From Acanthaster planci (Eukaryota; Echinodermata; Asteroidea; Valvatida; Acanthasteridae): a DNA stretch of 34,309 nucleotides. The stretch is taken from the NCBI RefSeq assembly GCF_001949145.1, contig NW_019091368.1, positions 335,708 through 370,016 on the forward strand. Reading direction: 5' to 3'. Of this stretch, positions 1-10,936 are shown piece after piece. A program made the translations under genes and the position numbers. The notes beneath the pieces were generated by a model, which worked only from the letters and a program-made list of their open reading frames with translations, ran no database searches and was not told the origin of the DNA. How positions within the stretch are numbered: position 1 is the first letter of the stretch; each line of letters opens with the position of its first letter.

Positions 1-411
1 AAGAAGCCTCAATGTTACATTGGTTTGAACACAAACAGTCCTGCACGTTTGTAGATTTTCCTGGCCTCAGTTTTCTCTTCTTTGCTGATTCTTTGTTGTT
101 CATGCGCGTAGCAACAAGAAAACATCAACCCCTCTCTCAGAAACGTTTCCAGTAGGTAAATTCTGGGTTCACAATTTCAACAGAAACACCCATGCACTGA
201 ACCATGTCTTCTCCGGACGATTTCACAGCAACAGCGCCCTCAGTTGCATGGATAATTTGAATTGTTTAAAAACATGCACATTTCAGTGCATTTAACCAAA
301 TAGGAGTTTGTAAGAGTTTGCATGCAACGAAGAAGAGTACAAAGATGCAGAAAAACGGTGCAAAATAAAAATTCATTGCAGCTACACTTTAACAGGGGAA
401 GTATGGGGCGG

Positions 412-459
412 TACACCTGGTGATACCCCTGGTAATACACCTGGTGATACACCTGGTAA
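412..459. repeat. 12-bp minisatellite, four copies
   Basis: There are four head-to-tail units of 12 bp: TACACCTGGTGA, TACCCCTGGTAA, TACACCTGGTGA and TACACCTGGTAA. The GA/AA endings alternate, giving a 24-bp higher-order period. Three units contain the E-box CACCTG. The short minus-strand frame over it (YHQVYYQGYHQV) is a by-product of the repeat. Confidence 0.85.
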
Positions 460-917
460 TAGCCGACGGTTGCTATTGCAGACACTAAAGGCTCACCTAC
501 CTCCTCTTACACTTTCTGTAGCGACAGTGTTTTCATTAGTTATCTTAACTCGGGGGGGGGGGAACAAATGCATCAAAAGAAGTTGATTACCCTTCATCCC
601 TTCTGGGGTTTTAGAAAGCTGTTAACAATTTTTGTGTGGAAGTCGTATCATCAGGCTGAGCTGGTCATGCCCCAACGACTAGTGTACCGACCGTTGACTC
701 CCGCACGACGGAAGTTTTTCTGGGGCATTTCCTGCGAGTTGATTCAGGGAATCACACCCGATGGGGTGATCCGGAATCAATCAGGTCATTCCCCTAGTTT
801 CTTGCGAGCGTTGAGGCCGACGCAACTGTATGCTCGACCGACCCTCACATGGAAAGGATACACCTGGAGGCAGAACGAAGATAGTGGTTAAAGATAATAC
901 GTAGGGGGCCAACGGGG

Positions 918-1065
918 TGGGGGATGGGTTACTGTGGTTGGCATGGTGCTGCTTTCCTCGCCTTCCGCCTCGGTCATGTCTCAGGTTCGAATCCCATCCC
1001 AGCCGACATGCGGATTGGGTTTTCAGTCCCTACCTGGTTTCTTCTTGGAGTATCTCGCAATTGAT
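918..1065 (+). mobile_element. tRNA-derived SINE fragment
   Basis: A Pol III B box, GGTTCGAATCC, lies at 984-994. It is preceded by a degenerate tRNA-like head with CTTTCCTCGC at 952-961, and followed by a body that begins ATTGGGTTTTCAGTCCC at 1014-1030 and continues as a diverged GGTTTCTTCTTGGAGTA. The same head-body order is found on the minus strand at about 32262-32430. The shared order indicates a dispersed family rather than a tRNA gene. Box A is degraded, so this copy is probably inert. Confidence 0.6.
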
Positions 1066-2321
1066 GGTCGTGACTATACCATATCTTTTGGCATTTGGTG
1101 GCTAATCGTACAGGCTTAGAATTGTTCGGGGGCAAAGCATTTTGAATTTTTCATGTAACCTTTTCTGGCCTTTTTTAAAGGATGGGGCAACATTGTGGAG
1201 GTTTCTTTTAGTCCAAAGTATATTGAAATAGTTTCTAAAATTTCTCTCATTAATTTTCAGAACACAAAAAACACTCTTTTAAAGAGATGAAATGGCTTCA
1301 CTAACGATTACAACTACCTGTAGTAACTTCCCTTGCACAAACACCTCCATCCCTAGGAAAAATCCTAGATCCGCTCCTGAATACCGTGATTGGATAAACC
1401 TCACAAAACAGTTTACACTTTCACTTACGAAGCGGGGGGGGGTCGTGGTGGGCTAAGCGAGATCCAGTTGGCGGCCTTGGTGTATCAGTAGACATGCTTA
1501 TAACGCAAATGAGATTTTGTAACACCAGGTTGTGAACACGTCAATCGCACGGGAAAACTATGTTCCTTGGAGAGCAGTCTGTATAAATTACCCCTTGCTG
1601 AAAGGTTTACGCCCTTTAGTTGAAAAAAATCATACGGAGGACATTTCCCAAGATGGCGCTGTGGATATTTTACACCACAAACTGAAAAGGGACCAGCAAC
1701 AAAATTTGAGTTATAGAAAGGAAAACGAACTTGAAGACGATTTTCCTTTAATGGTCGTTGTGAAATTCGCATGAACCCCGTTCGCCTCGAACAACTCGAT
1801 GCTTTTCGAAATGTTAAAAAATGAGATGGGAATGACCGCGCAGTTCAGGCATACGTATACCGTCACCAATCAACGCGCCCCAAAGACACTCGCCGCCAAA
1901 AAACGGCTGCCCGTCGTGCTGGTAATCCCGGCCCGGGGCAGCGTCTCAAAGAGCTGGGATAAGGACTCGGCTAACAATCAGCGAGATGGGAGGACCCAGA
2001 GCCATCACAATGTATCAGAGCGGATCCGGCCTGAAGGAAACCAGCTCATCCACGGCCTGCTCTCTCCCGCTGATTGCGGCAGTAACAAGTCCCTCGTCTT
2101 TTGTCGCTGGTAATGCCAACGTCAGTGCATAATAACTAGAAATGTCCCATGACATGTTTACGTTTATACCACGCTTTTGCGGGCATCGAAACATGACGTG
2201 CGGCATTTTTCTTTTGAAGTGACTGCCCGTGTGTTATATGAAATGAACAGGACATTGTCCTGCGTTTTCTCTCTTTCGTCGAGTAACCAGAAAAGGCCCT
2301 TTGTAGTCTTTAGTAATACTA

Positions 2322-2327
2322 TTTATT
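2322..2327 (-). promoter_or_regulatory. Candidate poly(A) signal downstream of the SIX4/5 stop
   Basis: This is the first canonical AATAAA I find on the gene strand downstream of the stop codon. Its use would give a 3' UTR of about 2.1 kb, which is plausible for a homeobox gene. A non-canonical signal closer to the stop is equally possible. Confidence 0.2.
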
Positions 2328-2768
2328 TCTGAATAGAAGTACATCATGGTGACTCCGTTACCTTGCCATATTTTTAAGGCTCACAAAGATCCCAATTTAG
2401 ACATGCTCGTCTGCATGTCTGTCGGTTCTGCGGGTCCTTTTAACCTTCAGCGAAAGTCACTGCTCACAGATCTCGACCAGGAAATTTAGTTTATACACAC
2501 CTACACCAAACAGATTTACTATGCGTTTAATGCTTCCTTGAAAGAAAATGGGCAACTGGCCGTTGGTATTGAGAAGCAAGAAAACGTATTCAAAAACTGT
2601 GAGAAATAAACCCCATTAATTATTTCCTGAATCTGTATTGATGGGACCAGGTATCACAGCACTCAGCGTCAAAACAAGCCACGACATAGTGAATAGCTAC
2701 AAACAACCGGATCAACAGAGGATTCCCGATCAGAGTTTCCCGTTTGGGAAGGTGGGTGGTCGACTTTC

Positions 2769-2941
2769 AGAAACACCAAAACAAGCAAACAAACACCCCA
2801 ACAAGCGAACAAACACCTCAACATACCAACCAACCAACAAACACCGAAAAAAAAAACCCAGACGACAAAAAAAAAAAAAACCAAACAAAACAAAACAAAA
2901 AAAACCCAAAACCAAAACCAAAACAAAAACAAACAAAACAA
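2769..2941. repeat. A/C-rich low-complexity tract
   Basis: The plus strand is almost entirely A and C, made of CAAAC, CAAC and CAAAA units with runs of A. The frames across it (Lys/Asn/Thr/Pro-rich on plus, Phe/Val/Cys/Leu-rich on minus) are consequences of composition. Confidence 0.9.
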
Positions 2942-3717
2942 TTTTCAGGACTCTCTATGATCAATACACCAATGTTATACTTCTCGACAATGTTATTTAA
3001 GCTCAGTCGTTATTCACAGATGATGTCAAAATTGCAAATGGTCCGACCAGATAGACCAAACTCAGCAGAATTTACATACATGTACATGTACACGGGAAAG
3101 AAGAATATTACCTGTGACAACAGAAATTATTACAAGCATTATTGCTTTGGTAGACTAGATACGAAGATCACGGAGCGCTACAGACCAAAATAAAATCTAC
3201 AGAATAAAATCTACATAATGATGCAATGAAATGAAATAAATACGAAGATGCAATATAGTCAAATGTTTATGCGAAAAAATGCTTCTGCGTAGCTTTCCTG
3301 TCTAATTTCTACATATGCTATTAACATAAATTACAAGGGCAAAAGTACACTATGTACAATATAAAAAGTCACCAAAAGTAAGGGAACGGAACAGAACACT
3401 GCAAAACGACATCGTCGGATATTAACGACAATTCATCAATTCTAGACACCCGAAGGTAGGCCCTATGTTTTCGAAATACCAGTTGTTACCTTCTAAAAAG
3501 AGTTCTTTGTGTTGCTGTATGCGTGAAAAGGAGGCATGTACTGAAGTTCAGGCAGGCAATTAGGGGGGAAATTGTCTTTAAAAACCTTTTTCTTGGCATT
3601 ATTATCCCATTTTTCCTTATCAGAAAAAAGTTCTGGAAAAGCAACTGAGGCGAGGTCAGAGGGGTGGACATCAAAATTACAGACGTTGTTATGCACGGTA
3701 CGTGTGCACACGTAGGC

Positions 3718-3747
3718 GTACATGTACATGTACATGTACATGTACAG
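3718..3747. repeat. (GTACAT)n self-complementary microsatellite
   Basis: About five units of GTACAT. The sequence is its own reverse complement and could form a hairpin. Related short blocks occur at 3077-3091, 13983-13997, 17766-17777 and 21550-21577. Confidence 0.85.
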
Positions 3748-4465
3748 GTGTATACGCGCGTCATTATACATGAAATGACTGGATCCAAAAGTGAAGGGCG
3801 GGAAAAATTTCTCTTTTCCAAGGAGGGTGAACGCCCCAGTGCCCTCTCTTTTCTTCAAGCCTTCAAAATGTGAAATTACGGTAATGCTGACGGTGCCAAT
3901 TCCATACTTGGTCGAATTTCCGAGTTAGCTAGTGAGCAACATAGAATCCCTAACTTGCACAAACCCTATTCATGCATGTACGGTAGGTTTTCCAAGACAC
4001 GCTCGGCGCAGTCGCAGAGTCAATTTTTATGTTCCTTATTAAACTGGAGGCTTGGACATGGTTTGCGTACGAACTGGCGGAATGTTTGCAACATCTGCAG
4101 GTCACACTTTCCCAAGACTCACCAGGAGCTTGATTAAATTCATAGTAGAGTCTTATGTATGTTTGCTGTGATTTTCAGTCCACAGTATTATTGTTATGAC
4201 TTAATGAGAGAGGTTTTGGCAAGTGTAATACATGTACAAAGTGGCGAATTCCTAAAAGAAAAGAATGGTTCTGAGAAGCTCCAGTGGTCTCGTGAAGGAG
4301 TTAGTCGCTTAACATAGTGTACTGACAGATCCCTGTGGCCTGAACAGTAAAGCCATGCAAAGCCTGAAACCGCATTTACGTCTGTATGACTTTTTTCTTT
4401 ACGCAACTGCGGAAGTTCATTTTTCGTCCAAGGACCAAAGGGGAGGTCGCTCTGAGCACTGCAAA

Positions 4466-5231
4466 CTAGCCCGACGCTGTTGTAATGATAGTCATGGGTG
4501 ACTCGACTACTCTTTGCGGTTGCACCTGCTGCCGAGTGGCGTTCTCATCGACTTCGATATCAGCACTAACGCTGTCAATAGTCGCCGTACTGGCGCTGGA
4601 CCCCTCTGCTGGTGACCTACTGCTGTTGTATGTGCATGGGGTTGCGCTGCTGGCGTTGCTGTAGCCGGTCGCGACCGATTCGAGAAGTTGGGCAGCAGCA
4701 GCGGGCGAGAGGGTGAAAGGAAGGGTGGGTGCCATGCTCAGGGCCGGCACCTGGTAGGCTGACTGGCCCCTTCCACCGGCAGCACCGAGAAGAGTTGACG
4801 GGTTGACGAGCATCGTGCCCAAGGGATTACCTGCCGAGGTCCCCGCCTCCGATTGTCCAGAGCTCAGAGCCACCGGGACGACTTGCTGCATCACGGCTAG
4901 GTCGTGCAGAAACTTGAAGCCCAGCGCGGGGAAGTCCGTCATCGGCGTCAGGTCGTGGTGCGAGGAGGTAGAGCTATTGGTCGGGCCGTTGGTCGCTGGG
5001 GGCGCAGGTTCCGCCTTGATTCCTTCGCAAGCGGCCGCGGGACTCACTGGGGTTGTCAGCATCATGACGGGAGGGGTGACTGTTTTGGCTGTCACGCGGG
5101 ATGGACTCGTGGTGGCGCTATTGTTATTGTTGTAGTTCCCCTCGTTCATGTAGACCCGGGTTTGGAAGGTGAATTTAGAGTTCTTACCTTCGTCCACTCC
5201 CACTGGCATGTTGTTGTTAACTTCTTCTTCC
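4466..5231 (-). CDS. Six4: SIX4/5-class homeobox protein, exon 2 (C-terminal region)
   Basis: This is an open frame on the same strand as the homeobox exon, ending in TAG at 4466-4468. A 3' splice site (TTTTCTCAAAAG|G) preceded by T-rich sequence lies at 5233-5232. Starting the exon at 5231 supplies the one base needed to complete the phase-2 codon left by exon 1. The joined reading frame is 1539 nt, 512 residues plus stop. The encoded region (about residues 258-512) has no fold I recognise. It is low-complexity: an EEEVNNN start, an Asn run, Ser/Thr/Pro/Ala-rich stretches, Gln/Val-rich patches, and an acidic DSVSADIEVDEN patch near the end. Such a disordered, Ser/Thr-rich tail is typical of SIX4/5 activation regions. 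The exon is GC-richer than the intron and free of stops for 255 codons, which supports coding. A second, strong donor-like site lies inside it (see findings). That this exon belongs to the SIX gene is inferred from strand, phase and composition, not from homology. Further exons inside the intron cannot be ruled out. Confidence 0.75.
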
Positions 5232-5647
5232 CTTTTGAGAAAACGAATTACACAGAAAGAAACAAAGATTAAACATTCCTGAAAAACAGCCCTTGAAACT
5301 GATCAGCCTTCACTTCAGCTCGAAGAGAAACTGACTTCGTGCATTTGAAGCATGTCTTTTGACTTCATGTTCTGAAATCAAACCATGTACTCACAAAATG
5401 AGCTAAAAGTGGTTCAGTTTTGTTTGGTTGTTAAGTCTGTTTACTGTTCAACTGGCATCTCCGAGAATCAGTTCACCCCAAGGCAGAAAAAAAATCAGTT
5501 TGGCAAAATTCTACAGGAAGTAGTTGAGAGTCCACTGAAAGTTGTCAGGAAATAAAAACATCGAGTCAACTTTGTGTGGATAAGATCAATTTGGGATGCA
5601 AAATTTGACTCGGTGCCAAATCTCGAAGTTAAGAAAAATGTCCCTTA

Positions 5648-5673
5648 ACCGGAAGTACTCGCGGGAGCACGTG
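5648..5673 (+). promoter_or_regulatory. ETS site plus CACGTG E-box in the intron
   Basis: ACCGGAAGT (5648-5656) is a full ETS consensus. CACGTG lies 12 bp further on (5668-5673), and a second CGGAAG follows at 5677-5682. This combination is typical of animal promoters and proximal enhancers. The stretch is 420 bp upstream of exon 2. Function is inferred from motifs only. Confidence 0.3.
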
Positions 5674-6887
5674 ATACGGAAGGGACAGGTCTCAGCCATT
5701 CGATGCGACATTTTTAGGGTTATCCCCTTGGCAGGCTGGTGCCAATAAAAGCCCACCAGAGCAAATGTCAGCCAAGCAACCCGCAGTTCCCGCTTCTTAG
5801 TTCGGCACTAAGCAGTTGAAAGACCATGGCCAGCGGAATTGAGTCGCAGGCTTGCTTGCGGTGAGCACTCAGCCAGTGAAAATGGGTTTTAGTCTTGCTG
5901 GATACGTTTGTAAAGGTTTCAGTAGTACACTACAACTTCAACTCCTATGGTGTTAACTTAACACATCTGGAGTCTACATTATCGACATTAAATATCCGGT
6001 TTGGGCTATCTTACTATTTTAATTTTAATTAATAATTTTCATATATTACTTGACAAGTCATGATTTATGCTTCTATTGAACGTACAGTGCCCAGCGCTGC
6101 TGAATTGGAGCCAAATCTCCATGTGCATAATAATATCAACCTGCAGTTTATCGACTGGTACGTGTCTGACTTCAGTCAACTAGTTGGCTAAAATAACAAT
6201 GAGGAGATAAAAATCGATGGTTTCAGATTTCGGAAGCTTCAATTCTGACATTAATAAGCTTGGCAGACTATGTTTTAACCTCACTGATGAACTCTTGAAT
6301 AAACATGAGCACAAAATGACAATCACTCAAACGATTGCTCCCACGATGAGATAATAAGAAAGTTTAAAATTTCCTGTTATTCATCCCAACATTTATCAGG
6401 TAATGATGTCAACTCAATACGCCTGTCCCCAAAATTGGTATGGACACTGACAAGGGAATGTCACTGTCACAGTGAATAGATTGTGACGTGACGTGACAGG
6501 AAGGCTTATGCCGTACCGTACTTGTGTGATGACTCGCAACAGACTCGACTAAAACTCGGTGGCATTACTCTTAAAATGAAATTATTAAAATCAACCTGGT
6601 AATAAGGGTTTAAACGATCAAGAAAAAGTTCTAAATCAGATTTGACCTTTTTAAATGTAGAATTACATTACTCTAGATATTCACCAAAACATCAGATCAT
6701 CAAGAAAGAGCGCATGCATTATTCAAAAAATGATTAAAGGCAACCGTTTCTGTGGACCACACAATTGGCCAAGTAACACAATGTGTTTGATTCTAGCTTC
6801 TGTTAATGTTATTTACTACTGAAAAAGCCTTCCGTTTGCAATATGGGGGCCTTTCATGATTCAAATAGTAACAAATGATATCTAACT

Positions 6888-6896
6888 TCAGGTTTC
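6888..6896 (+). promoter_or_regulatory. MEF3/SIX-type binding site in the SIX intron
   Basis: TCAGGTTTC is an exact match to the MEF3 motif bound by SIX1/SIX4 proteins. Inside the SIX gene itself it suggests possible autoregulation. One exact 9-mer in 34 kb can also occur by chance. Confidence 0.25.
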
Positions 6897-7914
6897 CGAT
6901 GCTTATAGCTAATTTGAAACATAACATTCACTAAAATTCTTCAGCTTGTAAAAATAATCCTACAAGAAACTGGGCTGAAATCTATACTTGTGCTTTCAAC
7001 ATGCCACAATAGAACTTTCACCCCTCCGGTAAAACAAAGCTCGATATTCCGCTTCAGTTATCTCGATTTAAGTGCCGACATGTCGGTTCCCAACGCCAAA
7101 CATTCAACATGACTCAGTGAATTATTATTTATGTTTCGATTTCCAAGACCACCGCTGTTTATTATCCTTCAAGTAACTCAACTTCCTGCATGGGAGTCAT
7201 AACACTTCTTTTTTTCTCTTCTTGTCCAACTTAAAAGGGAATTCCACACTAGCGTGCCAGCCAACTTTCCTGGTAAAAAATCGTGGGGATTTTTATCGAA
7301 AGCCCTGGCTATTCAAGCTATGAACGTTCTCGCCTTCGTTTTTATCGAACTTCACAAAAAGGTGCACTCATGATAAACGACGCGACGCGCGTTGAAAAAA
7401 CAAGTCCCCTGTTTAGGTGCATCGTTAGTATTTTGAAAGCATTTTTAGCACGTGTAAACGATTTTATTTCAGCTTTGGACAACAAGAAAGACCATTTAGA
7501 ACAAGTATACACATAGAACCTTACACAGCTATACTTGTGGGGTATTTCCTTTGTTCTCGTGTACAAAACTCCCACACAACACGCAAAAATTTTCAAATCA
7601 CTCCCATTTGAACCAGATTAACTTTTCTACTTTGGAAATTCGACTTAACGTCCCTTATTTGAAATACTTCATTTTGCGACGGAAAAATGGCACTTGAAAT
7701 TCCTCCTTGTTGAGTAAATTTGAAACATCTATTTCGTGAAATCCTTGTAGGGTAACATCTCAGTACCCCACAAGTACCCTATGGGGTTCTTCCCATTGTT
7801 CCGGTACCCCACAAGCCCCTCTATGAGAGTACCTGCTGTTATATTTTTGCCAACCCAACTACAACCGGACGTTTCTTTAGCTACAGATTGACATTACTGT
7901 TGGCTATATATGTA

Positions 7915-7954
7915 TAAACGTTCAAGTTAGTACAATGCACAACTTGAACGTTTA
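7915..7954. repeat. 14-bp perfect inverted repeat with 12-bp loop
   Basis: The arms TAAACGTTCAAGTT (7915-7928) and AACTTGAACGTTTA (7941-7954) are perfectly complementary. The stem is too short for a typical animal pre-microRNA. No target-site duplication is evident. Confidence 0.7.
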
Positions 7955-9985
7955 CAAGAAAGACTTACAAATAACTATAACATCGCCAATTACAAATTTC
8001 TTGCCAAAAACGGGTGAAAAGAAATGAATAATAAAGTTGGGGTGGCATTACTTTTCCACTGTGAGTGTGTGTGGGGGGAGGGGCTGTGGACTTGCACCTG
8101 TTTCATCATCTTGGACAACGCTCTCCGTCACGCACCAGAATGATTGCACTCCACATCACTTGGACGTCGCGCACGATCAGCCGTGAGAAAATACTATTAA
8201 GTTTGTGAGGTTTTCAAGATACACATCAAATTAAAGCCCATTTACTCATCTTTAATTTTTGTTTGCATTTGAAAGATATATTTCTCTCCATAGACGATCA
8301 ACCCTAAAACAGTTGTGAAGTCCAACGCCATTTGAAAATTGATGTCTACATTCCATTCCAAAAAAAAAGCAATTTCGAGGGCCACGTTTTGACCGATCTT
8401 TTCACAAATACAAGCTGACAGTCCTTCTGGTGACTTTCATCCCTTTCCCTTTTTTGACAAACTTTCCAGTCCACGTGCCACAAAATGCTCCAATGGCAGA
8501 GAAATTAGAATTTGGCAGCCTTAAAATCGTGCTTTGGTCTACGCAGGCAATTTGGCGCCTTGTCATTCACCTGTAACCTGCAGGCTCTACCTACTACGAT
8601 GGAGGAAGGAAACCAAATGATGAGACAAGCGGATCTAAGGACAACAGATACAGATGAAAATTCCGTTCACAAGAAGACAAGGCAGGAAGAGGCTATACCG
8701 ACGGTATTTCAAGCAAAGACAAGTTTGCCTTAAAAGTCTACAAAGTCCCTGACATGGAAATGTTAAAATAATAAGTTTTATGATTGGTTGCAGACCGAAA
8801 CCACCGACGGATTGTGGACAACACTCTAAAGGTAACCATGCCATAATGCCATAATGCAAGAAGTACCGGTCTTAAAAACGAAGAAATCCTTGAACTTTAA
8901 CCCCTAGCTCTGGCAAAAAATATCCCATCCCCTCCATCCACAACGCGTTTTATGGTGTGGTGGTCAGGTGGTATCCTCGGCCCCATGCCTTGAATTCCCC
9001 GGATGCGATTTAATTCGGGCACACGCCCTGTGTGCGCTTCTTGGTTTGAAGCAGCGTAGCAATGTACATCATGAACTTCCAACAAACTGAAAAGTTTTGT
9101 CTAAAATAATAACAGGCCTTTCTCTCCACTGGTCATTACAAAACACATGGGCGGACAAGAGAAGTAGCTTGTCATTGTGGCGTACAATGACATCAAGACG
9201 ACGAGTTCCATCCACTTGCTTCATACATTTTGTGAACCTGCTTGGCAAGAAAGTAAACTTCTCGGCGATGGTATTTCTCTTTTTTTGTCTCGGCAATTTA
9301 ATAAACTTAACACAGAATGATTAACTGCCTCGAAAGTTTTGTGGCCATCACGAGGTCAGCCAGAGATGGCATGAACTTATCACATCGTTTGGACCGAACT
9401 GTAAAATACAGCATGGTCGGCATGTGTCAAACTCGAAAAATTGGACCTCCGTATTGCATTAACACTGTTTCTTGACAGTGACTCAACTTACATTTTCTTA
9501 ATGCGTGATAGAACAGAAAACAACATTTAAAATGAGTTGAATCAAAAATCGTCTCTCGAAGGACTGTAGCGGCCACAGCAATGATTTTACTAAACATCAT
9601 TCCTCAAAACAATCAAAACTATTGTATTTCTATTGTATCTGAAATAGACTTGTTGAAAATTTTGAATAACATGTTTTTCCAAGCAAAAGCAGGTTGTTTC
9701 CCCCACGAAAAAAGGACTGATTTGTCATAATCAATTCCCCATAAAATTGCGGAATATGGGAATCTATCACAATCGTATAGTTTTCATTTATTATTTATGT
9801 TTTCATAACTGTATTTTCTTTCACAGCAAACATAAAAGGAAGCCGCACGAAGACCGGTGTTCACAGCACAGGTCACCGACAGAAATTCCTCGCTTCCTCG
9901 AGTCGGCTGTCTCTCTCTCTGGCATCCTCAACTCCTGCCGAAAGGGCCACGGTGAGGTTAGCAAACGCCCTGCACCTCCGGGATC

Positions 9986-10007
9986 GGGTCAAAGGTCAGA
10001 GAGGTCA
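9986..10007 (+). promoter_or_regulatory. Nuclear-receptor-type direct repeats (DR1 then DR3)
   Basis: Three consecutive half-sites are present: GGGTCA (9986-9991), one base, AGGTCA (9993-9998), three bases, AGGTCA (10002-10007). The first pair is a textbook DR1 (HNF4/RXR/COUP-TF type), and the second pair is a DR3. A further AGGTCA sits at 9870-9875. Function is inferred. Confidence 0.4.
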
Positions 10008-10892
10008 CCAGTTGCCAACCTCTCAAATGAGATTCCAAACAACGTCAAATCAAACGACGCCCCCGCATATACGTACACGCAGCACACGGGTTGCGGCCGA
10101 CCTTGCTGCACGCAAATTATGCAGGTGTTCAACATAATAGTTTACGAACTACGGCCCGTCTGTCAGAGACAATGGATATCGCTCATGATTAAAAACAGCG
10201 ACAACACGACTTAACGGTTCAAAAGCGAATGTAAGAAATTAGGACGGACAGTTCTGCGAATTACGAAGTTGGAACATGACAACATTCAAGGCTATTAAAA
10301 AGCAATGAAGTAATAAATGATTTATGGAATGTCACTGAAATATTTTGGACACGAAAACGGAGAGAGCTTCAGTAAAATTAAAAATGAACCATACATTTTT
10401 GTTTGAAAGAATCCTTGTTAGTTAGAATGCAAACAGCTACAAATGTATCCAGACTTGAAGAGCCACACAAACGTTTACAGCTCCCATGAAGTACAACATA
10501 TAGTTATTTTGACGATTATTTATACGCCACAAGAGCCAGCCTTGTTTATTGAGCCATAATAAAATAGCTGAGAATCTCTTACAATCTGAGTGACAAACAT
10601 GTTGTCGTACTTCCCTATAATTGCAGATAACGTGACGAGCATACCTTTTCAGTAGAACCTTTTTGGTTTTAAATTTTTCTGACAGTGTGATGAATTTATG
10701 GATGTCTGAATTTACACGGGTGAGTACAAAACGCAGCGGTCACCAGCATAAAGGATGTCAAAGAAAACCAATCATTAGAACTTTCCACAGATTGAATGCA
10801 GTAAAGAAAATTAAAATGAATAAAACGATTAAATGCGTGCACTAAGTAGGCAACTCTCACAAGAACCAGAATGAATTCCTTTAAAAATTCAT

Positions 10893-10936
10893 TTATAAAT
10901 TCTTGTGCGAATTTATTATTTCTTAAAAGAAATAAT
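10893..10936. repeat. Two adjacent AT-rich hairpins
   Basis: ATAAATTC/GAATTTAT arms flank a 6-bp loop. They are followed directly by ATTATTTCTT (10915-10924) and AAGAAATAAT (10927-10936), complementary arms separated by AA. Both are perfect. The role is unknown. Confidence 0.6.

Larger units (their letters stand above)
1..4465. other. 3' flank of the SIX4/5 gene; no recognised gene
   Basis: The open frames here (for example 568-891 and 1799-2113 on plus) are under 110 codons and match no family I know. The interval contains a 12-bp minisatellite (412-459), a tRNA-derived SINE (about 918-1065), a 170-bp A/C-rich low-complexity tract (2769-2941) and CATGTA repeats (3718-3747). Part of it may be the SIX 3' UTR. 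Confidence 0.6.

Noticed and set aside
2638-3193. Lys/Asn/Pro-rich and Phe/Val-rich frames over the A/C tract
   Set aside because: Produced by low-complexity DNA.
3700-3760. CATGTA array as a CRISPR-like or direct-repeat array
   Set aside because: A simple microsatellite without spacers, in an animal genome.
4803-5272. Plus-strand frames opposite SIX exon 2
   Set aside because: Shadows of the coding exon, with no domain.
7915-7954. Possible microRNA hairpin
   Set aside because: The stem is only 14 bp with a 12-nt loop and pairing does not extend. Animal precursors need about 22 bp or more.
9747-10214. 155-codon plus-strand frame inside the SIX intron
   Set aside because: No family motifs, with an AT-rich beginning and low-information sequence. 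It also covers the nuclear-receptor half-sites, which better explain the conserved look.
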